From Roseibium sp. HPY-6 (GTDB taxonomy: Bacteria; Pseudomonadota; Alphaproteobacteria; Rhizobiales; Stappiaceae): 64,000 nt of DNA. The stretch lies in assembly GCF_040530035.1 (NCBI RefSeq), contig NZ_JBEWCD010000002.1:1984001-2048000 (forward strand). The letters run 5' to 3'. Below the pieces are notes generated by a model. The model was not told the DNA's origin and did no database searches. It saw only the letters and a list, made by a program, of their open reading frames with translations. Within the stretch, counting starts at the first letter, position 1. Every line of letters starts with the position of its first letter. A program made the position numbers and the translations under genes. Below are positions 54,580-63,221 of the stretch, one piece after another.

Positions 54580-55260
54580 GTGGCTGATCTGAGATTTTTC
54601 GAAATTTATCGTAATCCTGAGTATCTCTGGCTTCTCTTTCAGGGAGCATTGGTTAGCGGTTTTCTCACAATAGGCGGCGGCATACTCGGCTTTATCGCTG
54701 CGCTGTTCCTCGCAGCCTTCCGGCACTACCGGGTACCGGTTCTGATGCACCTGGCGACAGCATGGGTCGAATTCATCCGTAACACACCGCTGATCGTCCA
54801 GATGTTCTTCATCGCATTCGGATTGCCGCTCCTGTTCGGCTACCAGTGGCCGTTCTGGGGACACGCACTGCTGGCACTTTCGGTGAATTTTTCTGCTTAT
54901 TTCGCAGAAATCCTGCGCGCAGGCCTTGCTTCTGTTGAAGCCGGGCAAGGCGAGGCGGCGGATGCGCTCGGGATCCCGAGATGGCTGAGTTTCGTAAAGG
55001 TGAGCCTGCCACAGGCCGTCGCGGCCATGTACCCGTCGCTGAACAGCCAGTTCATATTCCTGTTTTTGACGACCGGTGTGATATCGGAAATCGGCGTGAC
55101 CGACCTGACCTGGGCGGGCGTCTTTATCGACAGCCGTAGCTTTCGATCCTTCGAGGTCTTTTTCACCCTGACCGTGATCTACGTCCTCATGTCGCTCATG
55201 TTCAAAAGCGCGCTGCGTCTGCTTCACGACAGGCTCTTCAAGTGGAAGGTTGTCCGGTGA
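54580..55260 (+). CDS. Amino-acid ABC transporter permease (HisM/GltJ type)
   Basis: A 226-residue permease. The His/Glu/Gln/Arg/opine family motifs VEFIRNTPLIVQMFFIAFGLP and the EAA loop AGLASVEAGQGEAADALGIPRW are clear. The GTG at 54580 gives the normal family length; the frame is open further upstream but without permease features. It overlaps the second permease gene by 4 bases. Confidence 0.9.
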   Translation: MADLRFFEIYRNPEYLWLLFQGALVSGFLTIGGGILGFIAALFLAAFRHYRVPVLMHLATAWVEFIRNTPLIVQMFFIAFGLPLLFGYQWPFWGHALLALSVNFSAYFAEILRAGLASVEAGQGEAADALGIPRWLSFVKVSLPQAVAAMYPSLNSQFIFLFLTTGVISEIGVTDLTWAGVFIDSRSFRSFEVFFTLTVIYVLMSLMFKSALRLLHDRLFKWKVVR

Positions 55261-55967
55261 AAGACCTGTTCGCAGAGGTTTTGGGCAAGCCGTTCGGTAT
55301 TGTCCTGTTTCAGCTGCTGGAGGCGACCCAGTACACGATCTACCTGTCGCTGATCGCCTTCGTCGGGGGCGGCTTGATTGCCATGATTGTCACCGCGGCG
55401 CGCGTGACCCCTGGACGTTTTCTGTCTGGCGTTTCAACGGTCTACACATGGTTGTTCCAATCCGTTCCGCTGTTGATGCTCTTGTTCCTGTTGGGACTGG
55501 GTGTGCCGCATCTGTTCTCGTTGCGCATCGATCCCTGGCACGCGGCCGGTCTGGCTCTAACCCTTTACACCAGTGCCTATCTCGCAGAGGTCTGGTGCGG
55601 CGCTATTTTCGCGGTGCCCGGCAGCCAGCACGAGGGCGGCAAGGCTCTTGGTCTCACGCTGCTGCAGATCATGATCCTGCTCATATTGCCGCAGGCCGTG
55701 CGTTTGGCGATCGCGCCGACGATCGGGTTCATGGTGCAGATCATCAAGGGGACGTCGCTTGCCTATATCATCGGTTTCCATGACTTGATGACGGTGGGAA
55801 AACGGTGGGCGAACTCACCCGTTCCGGGCACCCAGCCGTTCCTCATCTACCCGCTGATGGCAATCATCTATTTCAGTCTCTGTTTTCCATTGTCCGTTTG
55901 GTCGCGCCGCCTTGAAAAGCGGCTCGGATCAGCATCGTCGGCGGGCGGGGGCAAACCCGCCGCCTGA
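55257..55967 (+). CDS. Amino-acid ABC transporter permease
   Basis: A 236-residue permease with YTWLFQSVPLLMLLFLLGLG and the EAA loop AVPGSQHEGGKALGLTLLQIM of the polar amino-acid family. The GTG start at 55257 overlaps the previous stop and follows GGAAGG. With the gene before it, it forms the membrane part of a polar amino-acid importer. Confidence 0.9.
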   Translation: MKDLFAEVLGKPFGIVLFQLLEATQYTIYLSLIAFVGGGLIAMIVTAARVTPGRFLSGVSTVYTWLFQSVPLLMLLFLLGLGVPHLFSLRIDPWHAAGLALTLYTSAYLAEVWCGAIFAVPGSQHEGGKALGLTLLQIMILLILPQAVRLAIAPTIGFMVQIIKGTSLAYIIGFHDLMTVGKRWANSPVPGTQPFLIYPLMAIIYFSLCFPLSVWSRRLEKRLGSASSAGGGKPAA

Positions 55968-56005
55968 AACATCGCGCTTGTTCAACCAAAAAGGAGGGTC
56001 GCGAA

Positions 56006-56794
56006 ATGTGGAAGAAACTAACTGGTCTTGGAGGGGTTTTACTGTCGGCTGCGCTGGTTTTCGCCAGCCCGGCAACGGCGGAACTCAAGGACATCCTGGA
56101 AGCTGGTACGATCAAGATCGCAACGCCTGAGAATTTCCCGCCTTTCGGGTCCCTTGGCGCGGACGGCGAGTACGAAGGTTATGACATCGACGTTGCCAAG
56201 ATGATTGCCGAAGATCTCGGTGTGGAACTCGAACTGGTCCCGGTGACGTCGAAGCAGAGAATTCCTTTCCTTGAAACCGACAGGGTTGACCTTGTCATTT
56301 CAACGCTCGGTGCCAACCCGGAACGCGCAAAGTCGATCTGGTTCTCGCATGCCTACGCGCCATTCTTTTCCGGCGCGTTTGCCAAACCGGACATTTCTGT
56401 TGCAACGATTGCAGACTTTGCCGGAAAGAAAATTGCAGTGACGGGTGGGACCCTGGAAGATCTGGCAATTACCGATGATGCACCCGAGGGCTCTGAGATC
56501 ATCCGGTTTGGCGACAACGCAGCCACAATCGCGGCTTACGTCTCGGGACAGGCCGATATAATCGTCACCGGCAACATGGTTGCGCTTGGAATTTCCAACG
56601 ACAATCCGGACTTCAACCTGGAGACCAAATTCATCATCGCCAACTCGCCGTCCTATATCGGTGTGAAAACCGGAAACATCGACCTGCTCCAATGGGTCAA
56701 TGTGTTCGTCCTGCACAAGAAGCTCAACGGCAAGCTCGATGAACTGTCGCAGAAGTGGTTGAAAACCCCGCTGCCGCCGCTGCCTGCGCTCTGA
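56006..56794 (+). CDS. Polar amino-acid-binding protein (SBP family 3)
   Basis: A 262-residue periplasmic protein with a signal peptide (to about ATA-ELKD) and the SBP_bac_3 pattern IKIATPENFPPFGSLGADGEYEGYDIDVAKMIAEDLG. AGGAGG lies ahead of the ATG. It delivers its ligand to the two permeases upstream. No ATP-binding protein gene follows, so the importer must borrow one from elsewhere. Confidence 0.92.
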   Translation: MWKKLTGLGGVLLSAALVFASPATAELKDILEAGTIKIATPENFPPFGSLGADGEYEGYDIDVAKMIAEDLGVELELVPVTSKQRIPFLETDRVDLVISTLGANPERAKSIWFSHAYAPFFSGAFAKPDISVATIADFAGKKIAVTGGTLEDLAITDDAPEGSEIIRFGDNAATIAAYVSGQADIIVTGNMVALGISNDNPDFNLETKFIIANSPSYIGVKTGNIDLLQWVNVFVLHKKLNGKLDELSQKWLKTPLPPLPAL

Positions 56795-56804
56795 CACGAA
56801 CCAA

Positions 56805-56843
56805 ACCGGTGGAGGGCGTCTCCTACGCAGGCGCTCTCCCGGT
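56805..56843 (+). terminator. Imperfect terminator-like hairpin
   Basis: ACCGG-GGAG-GCG and CGC-CTCC-CGGT arms pair imperfectly 10 bases after the binding-protein stop, with a T-rich stretch about 10 bases later. A weak call. Confidence 0.4.
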
Positions 56844-56897
56844 GCCGCATTTGTTTGATGGGTTACATGGGATGGGAAATCATGTATCCCGCTTGCT

Positions 56898-58445
56898 ATG
56901 AAGCCTTTGCCAGAAGCACCATCCCGCGGCGCTGACACTCCGTTCTATGCCACACCCTTGGCCGTCTGGGGCATTGTTGCCTTGTGGGGCCTGACACACT
57001 TGCTTCTGCGCGCCTTGTCGACACCGGTTCTCGGCACGGACGACATGTTCGAAAACGTGCTCGTTCAGACACTGGAGCCGGGTTACATGCTTCGCCAGCC
57101 ACCGCTTTACGAGTGGTTGCTCTGGTCCGCGCAGCAGATTTTCGGTCCGACGATCTGGTCGGCTCTTTTCGTGAAATACGGCCTGATTTCGGTTGCTGCG
57201 CTGTTCCTGTTCCTGATTGCGCGCAAGGCACTTGAAGATCCGCGGCTTGCAGCGCTATGCGCCTTTTCCTATTCGCTCTACTACCAGTTCGGCTGGAACC
57301 TTCATGAAGGTGTGACGCACACGGTCGTTTTGACCACTGCCTGCGCGGCGAGTGCGTTTTTCTTCGTCAAGGCGCTCGAGACCGGGCGTTTGGGTTTTTA
57401 TCTTTTGTTCGGCGCTGTCGCGGGTGCGGGTCTGCTTGGCAAGCACTCCTACCCGATCTTTGTTGTGGCGCTCGTTCTGGCCGCGCTCAGCGATGGTGCG
57501 TGGCGCGGAAAAATCAGGCTGTCGGGTCTCGTCCTTGTTCCGGTCGCGGCCGCCGTTGTCTACAGCCCTTATGCGATGTGGATCCTCACAGAAGGCTTGC
57601 AGCTCTTTGCCTCTGTCTCAAAGACCATGGGTGTCGCATCAGAAACATCTCATTTTTCGCGGGCAGGAGAGGGGCTTGGCAAGCTTGCCTTCGGTCTCCT
57701 GGGCTTTTCCGTCATCCTGCTACCGGTCCTGCTGCTGCTTTTCTGGCCGCGCTATCTTGGCAGGAAGGAACCGGCAACGCTCGCGGTCAACGAGGTTGCC
57801 CGTTTGTGCGGGCGTACTGTGCTGGCGATGATCCTGCTGACGGCGGTCATGATTGCTATTACGGGCGCAACCTACGTCAAGGAGCGCCACATGCATCCCT
57901 TGATGCTGCTGTTGCCGATCTATCTGTTCGCCGATCTTGAACGGTTCGGATTTGGCAGGCGGTGGCGCTGGCTTACGGCAGTTGTCATCGCCACGGGAGC
58001 AGTCGTCTTTCTCGCGCGTGTCCCGGGCCTTGTGGCGCCTGACAAGTTCTGGTGCGGCGGCAAATGCCGCCATATGAAACCCTATGCGGACCTCAAATCA
58101 CCACTTCAGGCACTCGGCGCCGGAGAGGCGACCCTGATCGCCGACGATGGCTATACGGGCGGCAATCTCCGCGTGCTGTTTCCAGGCGCGCGCGTGGTCA
58201 CAGATGCTATTCCGGCGCGAGTGCCGTCGCGCGAAAAATGCTTCTTCGTCTGGGAAGAAGGCGACAGGCGGCCTGATGAACCGGCCGATCAGCGCTTCAA
58301 GGAAGTTGTCTTCGCCAAAACCGGGGAGCCGGTCTCGACCGACTATCTGACGGGATCCTGGCCGCATCTTTGGAAAGAAGATGGCTGGCGAACCACCTGG
58401 TGGGGTGTTGCCGAATTGAAACCGGACGAAACTCTCTGCCAATAG
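56898..58445 (+). CDS. GT39/ArnT-like membrane glycosyltransferase
   Basis: A 515-residue protein with about ten membrane helices and the PMT_2/ArnT pattern near the start: GTDDMFENVLVQTLEPGYMLRQPPLYEWLLW, with the acidic pair in the first periplasmic loop needed for polyprenyl-phosphate-sugar donors. FVKALETGR and LLGKHSYP are typical. It probably glycosylates a lipid or protein in the periplasm. A short soluble C-terminal part carries two CxxxC-type Cys (FWCGGKCRHMKP). It lies behind the amino-acid importer without an obvious functional link. Confidence 0.85.
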   Translation: MKPLPEAPSRGADTPFYATPLAVWGIVALWGLTHLLLRALSTPVLGTDDMFENVLVQTLEPGYMLRQPPLYEWLLWSAQQIFGPTIWSALFVKYGLISVAALFLFLIARKALEDPRLAALCAFSYSLYYQFGWNLHEGVTHTVVLTTACAASAFFFVKALETGRLGFYLLFGAVAGAGLLGKHSYPIFVVALVLAALSDGAWRGKIRLSGLVLVPVAAAVVYSPYAMWILTEGLQLFASVSKTMGVASETSHFSRAGEGLGKLAFGLLGFSVILLPVLLLLFWPRYLGRKEPATLAVNEVARLCGRTVLAMILLTAVMIAITGATYVKERHMHPLMLLLPIYLFADLERFGFGRRWRWLTAVVIATGAVVFLARVPGLVAPDKFWCGGKCRHMKPYADLKSPLQALGAGEATLIADDGYTGGNLRVLFPGARVVTDAIPARVPSREKCFFVWEEGDRRPDEPADQRFKEVVFAKTGEPVSTDYLTGSWPHLWKEDGWRTTWWGVAELKPDETLCQ

Positions 58446-58456
58446 GGCACCGGGCT

Positions 58457-58984
58457 CTAGGCTTGTGATGCCAGCAGCGTATCCGTCTTGCGTTCCAGAA
58501 ATTGTCCAAGCTCGTCATAACCGTTCGAAAAGCTGGAGCACCAGATGCGGCCAATGCCGGCGACTTCGATATAGTCCGCCTGGACGAGAGCAGAGCGGCC
58601 GACAAATTCAAGATTGTCCCACGACACGGACTTGCTTCGCATGAACGGGCTGTTGAAGTGAATGAAGTTGCGGTCATAGCCCAGGCGGACAAAGAAAACC
58701 TGGTAGTTGACGAAGATCGTCATCGCGAGAAAACCGGCCGTGATGACAAAGGCAAAGGCGATCTGCTTTGCCGGTGCATGCGCCATCGCGTAGACAAACA
58801 ATATCGCCAACGGCACAAGCGATGCGGCAAGGCACTTTACCGGCCAACCATAGCTCAGGAAGCAGATATGCCCCCTTCTGACGGCGTTGGGTTGGGCCGA
58901 CGCGGACAGCCCCCAAACAGAAGCTGCACCAATTGCGCCGCATCCGGCCGCCATTGCAAATCCGCCCCAGTCAATCACGCCCAT
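58457..58984 (-). CDS. Membrane protein with PH-like C-terminal domain, hypothetical
   Basis: A 175-residue protein: N-terminal helices (about 8-28, 48-68, 72-94) and a soluble beta-rich end with FVRLGYDRNFIHFNSPFMRSKSVSWDNLEFV, resembling bacterial PH/YdbT-type domains. The function is unknown. It converges with the GT39 gene 11 bases away. Confidence 0.6.
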   Translation of the reverse strand: MGVIDWGGFAMAAGCGAIGAASVWGLSASAQPNAVRRGHICFLSYGWPVKCLAASLVPLAILFVYAMAHAPAKQIAFAFVITAGFLAMTIFVNYQVFFVRLGYDRNFIHFNSPFMRSKSVSWDNLEFVGRSALVQADYIEVAGIGRIWCSSFSNGYDELGQFLERKTDTLLASQA

Positions 58985-59146
58985 GCCTCACAAGCTGATC
59001 CAAATTCAACCTAAGGGTATGGACGCCGGTTTAAATCTTGGTACATCAGGTAAAATGCATTTGAGTCAAATTGTAGCAATGGCACGCTCGGGCACTGCCA
59101 AGCAGTCCGCTTCGCGGCGCGTTCCATGGCTTTTCAAGGGAAATTG

Positions 59147-59620
59147 GTGCGCAAAGTGGAACCCGAAATCCAAATCGAAAAGGCTGCGATTAGCCACCTC
59201 CGCGACATCGTTGCCATCATAAATGCCGGTGCCACGAGTGTGCGCAAGGACAGGGAATTCGACAACTGGCAGGACTACCGGCCCGCTCTCGAAGCGCTCA
59301 TCGCAGCGCCGGAAGTCGATATCTATGTCGCCCTCAACGAGGCCGGAGAAGTCGTCGGTACGTATCAGATCCATTTCCTGAAGGGGATGGCCTTCAAGGG
59401 CCGGCCGCGTGTCGAACTTGAAAGCGTTCACGTGCGCGCTGATCAGCGCGGCAAAGGTGTTGGCCGCAAGATGATGGCGCACGCGGAAGACCTTGCGCGA
59501 CAGTTCAATGCCTGCATGTTGCAGTTGACATCGAACCGGGAGCGCGAAGGCTCACACCCTTTCTATCGCCGGCTCGGGTATGACCAAAGTCATCTGGGCT
59601 ACAAGAAAATGCTGCTCTAG
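59147..59620 (+). CDS. GNAT family N-acetyltransferase
   Basis: About 157 residues. The acetyl-CoA loop is VRADQRGKGVGRKMMAHAEDLA, preceded by GTYQIHFLKGMAFKGRPRVELESV and followed by LTSNREREGSHPFYRRLGYDQ, the usual GNAT order. The substrate is unknown. The GTG at 59147 follows AAGGGA with a good spacer; an ATG at 59126 is the alternative. Confidence 0.87.
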   Translation: MRKVEPEIQIEKAAISHLRDIVAIINAGATSVRKDREFDNWQDYRPALEALIAAPEVDIYVALNEAGEVVGTYQIHFLKGMAFKGRPRVELESVHVRADQRGKGVGRKMMAHAEDLARQFNACMLQLTSNREREGSHPFYRRLGYDQSHLGYKKMLL

Positions 59621-59847
59621 ATGGAGAGCAACTGCCATCCGGCGTGATCAGATGTCGGTGCTTGGCAACCTAGGCCACTGCATTTGCATGATCAATTTGC
59701 GCGATACCTTGGGCCAACGCAAGGCGAGGGCGTATAGCCAGAACCAGGGGGCATTGCGTTCAAAAGCCTGTCACCCGAGCGCAGTTGATCGGCATTTTTT
59801 CGCAAGGCTGCCGTGCGGGTGGTTTGAGAGGAAAAAACCGGATTGCC

Positions 59848-60615
59848 TCAAAGTGCGCGAATCCACTCCAGGCAGTGCTGTGCGAGCTTTTCACGCCCTT
59901 CTTCCAGCTGCATGTAGTGACATCTTCCAGGAACCTCGATGAAGGTCGCGCGGGTACCGTAGCGATCCGCCATCGTCTTGGCTGTTGTCGGCGGCACAAC
60001 CTTGTCTTCGCTCCCGGAGAGAAACAGCAGGGGCGCGGTTGCACGGGTGAAGTCTATCCTGGTCGTCTGATTGACGTCGTACATCCAGAAGAACAGTTCA
60101 AAGAGAACCTGTCCGCTTTCCGTGCCGAGCCGGTCGCAGATATCATGCTGCTGTTCCACCGGCATCGTGTTGAGCCCGTAAGCTGCCAGCAAGTCGAAAT
60201 CCTGTCCGGGGACGTCTTCCCAGAACGGGCCGGCGGACATGAACATTTTGCCAAGCGCGCGTTCCATCTCTGTGGTGGGGACGGTTCCGTTGATGATGCT
60301 GCTGTTAATGAGGACGCCCGCTTCAATCAGTTCGCGCGCGGAAAGCAGTTGCCCGATCAGTCCTCCAAGGGAATGTCCGATCACGATGGGCTTTTGCTCA
60401 AGCGTTTCAATGAACGCCGCAATATCAGCTACGTAGTCAGCTATGCTGACGCCTTTCAGTGCCTGTGTTCGCTCTTCTCCTTCCGGAAGATCGTGGAAGC
60501 GGTAGACGGGGCTGTGGCACGTATAGCCCTCAGCCTCGAAAAAGTGGCGGATCGGGTCCAGCGTCCAGGAAGTGGCATTGGTTCCATGAAGAAAGACAAT
60601 CACCTTTTCTGACAT
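59848..60615 (-). CDS. Alpha/beta hydrolase
   Basis: A 255-residue serine hydrolase. The oxyanion region is VIVFLHGTNATSWTLD, the nucleophile elbow is VIGHSLGGLIG, the acid is in LFLSGSEDKVVP and the catalytic His in VPGRCHYMQLEEG. It resembles the AB hydrolase family of small esterases and lactonases; the substrate is unknown. It converges with the GNAT gene. Confidence 0.87.
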   Translation of the reverse strand: MSEKVIVFLHGTNATSWTLDPIRHFFEAEGYTCHSPVYRFHDLPEGEERTQALKGVSIADYVADIAAFIETLEQKPIVIGHSLGGLIGQLLSARELIEAGVLINSSIINGTVPTTEMERALGKMFMSAGPFWEDVPGQDFDLLAAYGLNTMPVEQQHDICDRLGTESGQVLFELFFWMYDVNQTTRIDFTRATAPLLFLSGSEDKVVPPTTAKTMADRYGTRATFIEVPGRCHYMQLEEGREKLAQHCLEWIRAL

Positions 60616-60942
60616 TTACCGGCTCCGTCGCATGAAGGGGTGGTTTGGCTTTTGTTGTGCCGAACCAGAAAACCAAACTCTTGGCTTGGTGAACAGAGCG
60701 TTTATGCGGTTGATGAATTTCCAGGGTAAATTGGTTGAAATATTTGATGAAATCGCCGCCTCATGATTACCACTGCGTAAATTTCAGACTTGTTTAAAGT
60801 TTTGTTCGCTTTGCGTTAAACCTGTTTTTTTACGAGCCATTTAACTGCTCCTGTTGAAGTAGAGCTCAAGAAACGCCGGGGACAAACTCGCAATTACTTG
60901 CGTTTCTGGGGAAGTCGAACAGAGGACGAAAAGGGGAGCGTT
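60616..60942 (+). other. AT-rich intergenic stretch with probable promoter region
   Basis: 327 bases without a gene between the divergent alpha/beta hydrolase and small Sel1-like gene. The part 60740-60850 is T-rich with several TTAAA blocks. The ribosome binding site of the next gene is AGGGGAG. No palindrome stands out. Confidence 0.5.
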
Positions 60943-61212
60943 ATGGCTCGTTTTGAAATTCACTCGGCCGATATGGCCGCCATGGGCGAAAAGCCTATCA
61001 CTGCTGATATCCTGTTCCAGATGGGACTGGACAGCGCCTGCGGCCGCAACGGCGCGACCGATCTGGTAACAGCGCACAAGTGGTTCAACATCGCTGCGCT
61101 TAAAGGCAACAAGGACGCTGCTCAGTATCGCAAGGAAATCTCCGGCGAAATGAGCCCGTCAGAGATTGCCGAAGCACAGCGCTCCGCGCGTGAATGGCTG
61201 TCAATGCATTGA
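60943..61212 (+). CDS. Small Sel1-like protein
   Basis: An 89-residue protein with a Sel1-type repeat (TADILFQMGLDSACGRNGATDLVTAHKWFNIAALKGNKDAA) followed by EMSPSEIAEAQRSAREWL. This compact form is conserved across Hyphomicrobiales; no role is established. AGGGGAG precedes the ATG at 60943, chosen over a longer frame. Confidence 0.83.
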   Translation: MARFEIHSADMAAMGEKPITADILFQMGLDSACGRNGATDLVTAHKWFNIAALKGNKDAAQYRKEISGEMSPSEIAEAQRSAREWLSMH

Positions 61213-61590
61213 TCGGGTCGAAGGCTGCCGGCCTGACGGCACCTGAACCCATACATTTTTTCTGACGTGGCAGCGCAAAAAGGTTGCCACGTACGGAACG
61301 TCGCCGGCCGGATTGGCCGCGATGCTGAATATGCTGCAAACCGGCAATGGCTCCGCAGTCCCGACAGATGCGACTGCTGGTGCTGGAGCGCTTCAACCAA
61401 TGCCGCGATCGAGCAAGCACTTTTTCTCTGCGTCTTTTCAATAAATCGCAGCTGGGGGCTATGTCGCTCGGCGTGAAGCTTTCTAGTGATGAATGCGACC
61501 GGTTTTCGGTGCCATCGATCCTTCATTCATTGATCCAGGCCCATGCATCTGCCAGGGACAGGAACCGGGAAACTTAGAAGTGACCCGCAA
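61213..61590. other. Intergenic stretch with perfect 8-bp inverted repeat
   Basis: 378 bases without a gene between two convergent genes. ACGTGGCA (61265-61272) pairs with TGCCACGT (61285-61292) around a 12-base A-rich loop. No T run follows. A weaker GC-rich hairpin lies near 61223-61242 ahead of a T6 stretch at about 61256, which may end the small Sel1-like transcript. Confidence 0.5.
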
Positions 61591-62610
61591 CTATTGCCAC
61601 TGCTCGCCGCAGAAGTGCGGGGCAGCCGTCGGCAATTCGACATTGCAGTTTGCGTCCTCAGTCCCTCTGAGCGGATAGAGATACGGCGACCTGTTTCCAT
61701 ACTGGTCTTTCGCATCGTAAAAGGTCCAGTTGTAAAACTCCTTCGAGTTGACACTGTTGCCGCCCTGGTTGCCTCCCAGGATCGTATAGCCATCGTACTT
61801 CTTCGAGTTGATGTCGCCCTTGGGATTTGAGGGCAGGTCACCGACCTCATCAAGAAAGGCAACGTGGTGCCACTTCTTCTTGTTGTGTTTCATGACAATG
61901 ACGCACCCCCGTTTTGGTTCGTCCAGGGCCTGGAAACGCCAGCGCCTTCTGTGCAAAAACGAGAAGGCGCCGGTGCTGCCGGTATGACTGTATCCGGCTG
62001 TGTGGAGACAAAAATTCACGAATGCCGAACACCAGTGGTCGTTCTCCAGGTCGCGCTCGTGGCTCTTTTTGCGCTCCCAGGCGCGTTTACCCATGTACGG
62101 ACACGCCTCGAAATAGCCTTCGTCGACGCGCGTATCGCCCTCGACGACAGCGCTGCCATCGTCGTTGAGCCAGTTGGTTTCGCGCTCGCGCAACGCGACG
62201 TCCATCCAGGGCGCATTCAAATTCAAGGCTTCCACAGCGATCGCTTTGATCGGTGATCGCCCGGGGGCAGAAACCGGGAGCCATGGAGGGGGCGGCAAAT
62301 TCCTGATGACGACACGGGCCTCTGCCTGCATTTGCCGCCAGGTATCCTCGCCCAGCATACCGTCAGGATTGAGTTTCCTGGTCATCTGAAACTGCGCGAC
62401 AAATTGGCTGAAATCATCTGCCTGCAAAAGACCGTTCGATATTTTCAGGACGCGGCAAACGCCTGACCAGTGGTGCGACCAGCCGATGCGGCGTGCCCGC
62501 TTTGCGTTGTAGCGCGCTGCCTTTCTGGCCTGTTGTTCTGACAGAACACTGGGAACGTCGTCGTAACCACTGTTGAGAAGCTGGAATGCGTGTTGATTAG
62601 GAATGGGCAT
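61591..62610 (-). CDS. Peptidoglycan amidase (TIGR02594/NlpC-P60-like) with N-terminal binding domain
   Basis: A 339-residue protein. An N-terminal peptidoglycan-binding-like region (about 35-97, with FVAQFQMTRKLNPDGMLGEDTW) is followed by a Cys-peptidase/amidase domain (about 120-310). Catalytic residues appear as C194 (DHWCSAFVNFCLHTAG), H248/H249 (KKWHHVAFLDE) and N281 (GGNQGGNSVNSKEF), the TIGR02594 pattern seen in phage lysins and secretion-system effectors. There is no signal peptide, so export would need a dedicated system. No immunity gene is evident on either side. GAGGA precedes the ATG. Confidence 0.75.
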   Translation of the reverse strand: MPIPNQHAFQLLNSGYDDVPSVLSEQQARKAARYNAKRARRIGWSHHWSGVCRVLKISNGLLQADDFSQFVAQFQMTRKLNPDGMLGEDTWRQMQAEARVVIRNLPPPPWLPVSAPGRSPIKAIAVEALNLNAPWMDVALRERETNWLNDDGSAVVEGDTRVDEGYFEACPYMGKRAWERKKSHERDLENDHWCSAFVNFCLHTAGYSHTGSTGAFSFLHRRRWRFQALDEPKRGCVIVMKHNKKKWHHVAFLDEVGDLPSNPKGDINSKKYDGYTILGGNQGGNSVNSKEFYNWTFYDAKDQYGNRSPYLYPLRGTEDANCNVELPTAAPHFCGEQWQ

Positions 62611-62863
62611 CTTGCTTGGTCCTCAATTTCCATGACAGAAATTCTCAAGAAGTCGCAAGCAAGTCGCTGAAAAATATATATTTTTGAAGCGAGCAGACGG
62701 ATCGGTTCGTTCAGCTGTAACTCTGAAATTACGAGCGTTTGAAAGGTTTGCGACTTGATGCGAACACCAGGCAATTTCCTGGTGATGCGTCAAATCGCCG
62801 TTACATCCGCCTGAAACCCTTACTCAAATGGAGGTTCGGTGCATTAAAAAACTGTCAAATAAT

Positions 62864-63138
62864 GCTTTAGGTCATCCTCTCATAGAATAGACTGCGATGG
62901 TATGGATGATTTTGATCGGATACGAGGCGCGAAACTGCGGGTAACCGCCCGGTTTTTAAAGTTTCGCAACGAAGTAGCCGTGCAAAATCACCTTATCCCG
63001 AAGGGACGCAAAAACGGCTTCGATCTGCTGCGTCAAAGCGCTCAACCGGGCAAGAAGCCCGCTTTTCGCGCCTTTCCTTGCAGCTCATTGCCGTTTGCCG
63101 CGCCATCGCAGCCTATTTTATGAGGGGATGACCTAAGC
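62864..63138. repeat. MITE-like long imperfect palindrome, copy 2 (complete)
   Basis: A 275-base element in the gene-free stretch 62611-63221. The ends read GCTTTAGGTCATCCTCTCATA (62864-62884) and, inverted, GCTTAGGTCATCCCCTCATA (63119-63138). The two halves continue to match inward (AATAG-CTGCGATGG, then GGCGCGAAA and GCCCGG blocks) to a centre TCCCGAAGGGA at 62996-63006. Flanking TA at both ends of GGTCATCC could be a target-site duplication as in IS630/mariner-type elements; that is inference. No transposase gene is present. Confidence 0.8.
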
Positions 63139-63221
63139 TGCGTTAGAGCTTTCGATAGCTGGATCAGTTCCAAATTCGAGCGGCTGCCGAACACCGAACG
63201 TGTGCGTTCTTGAAGCATCGC

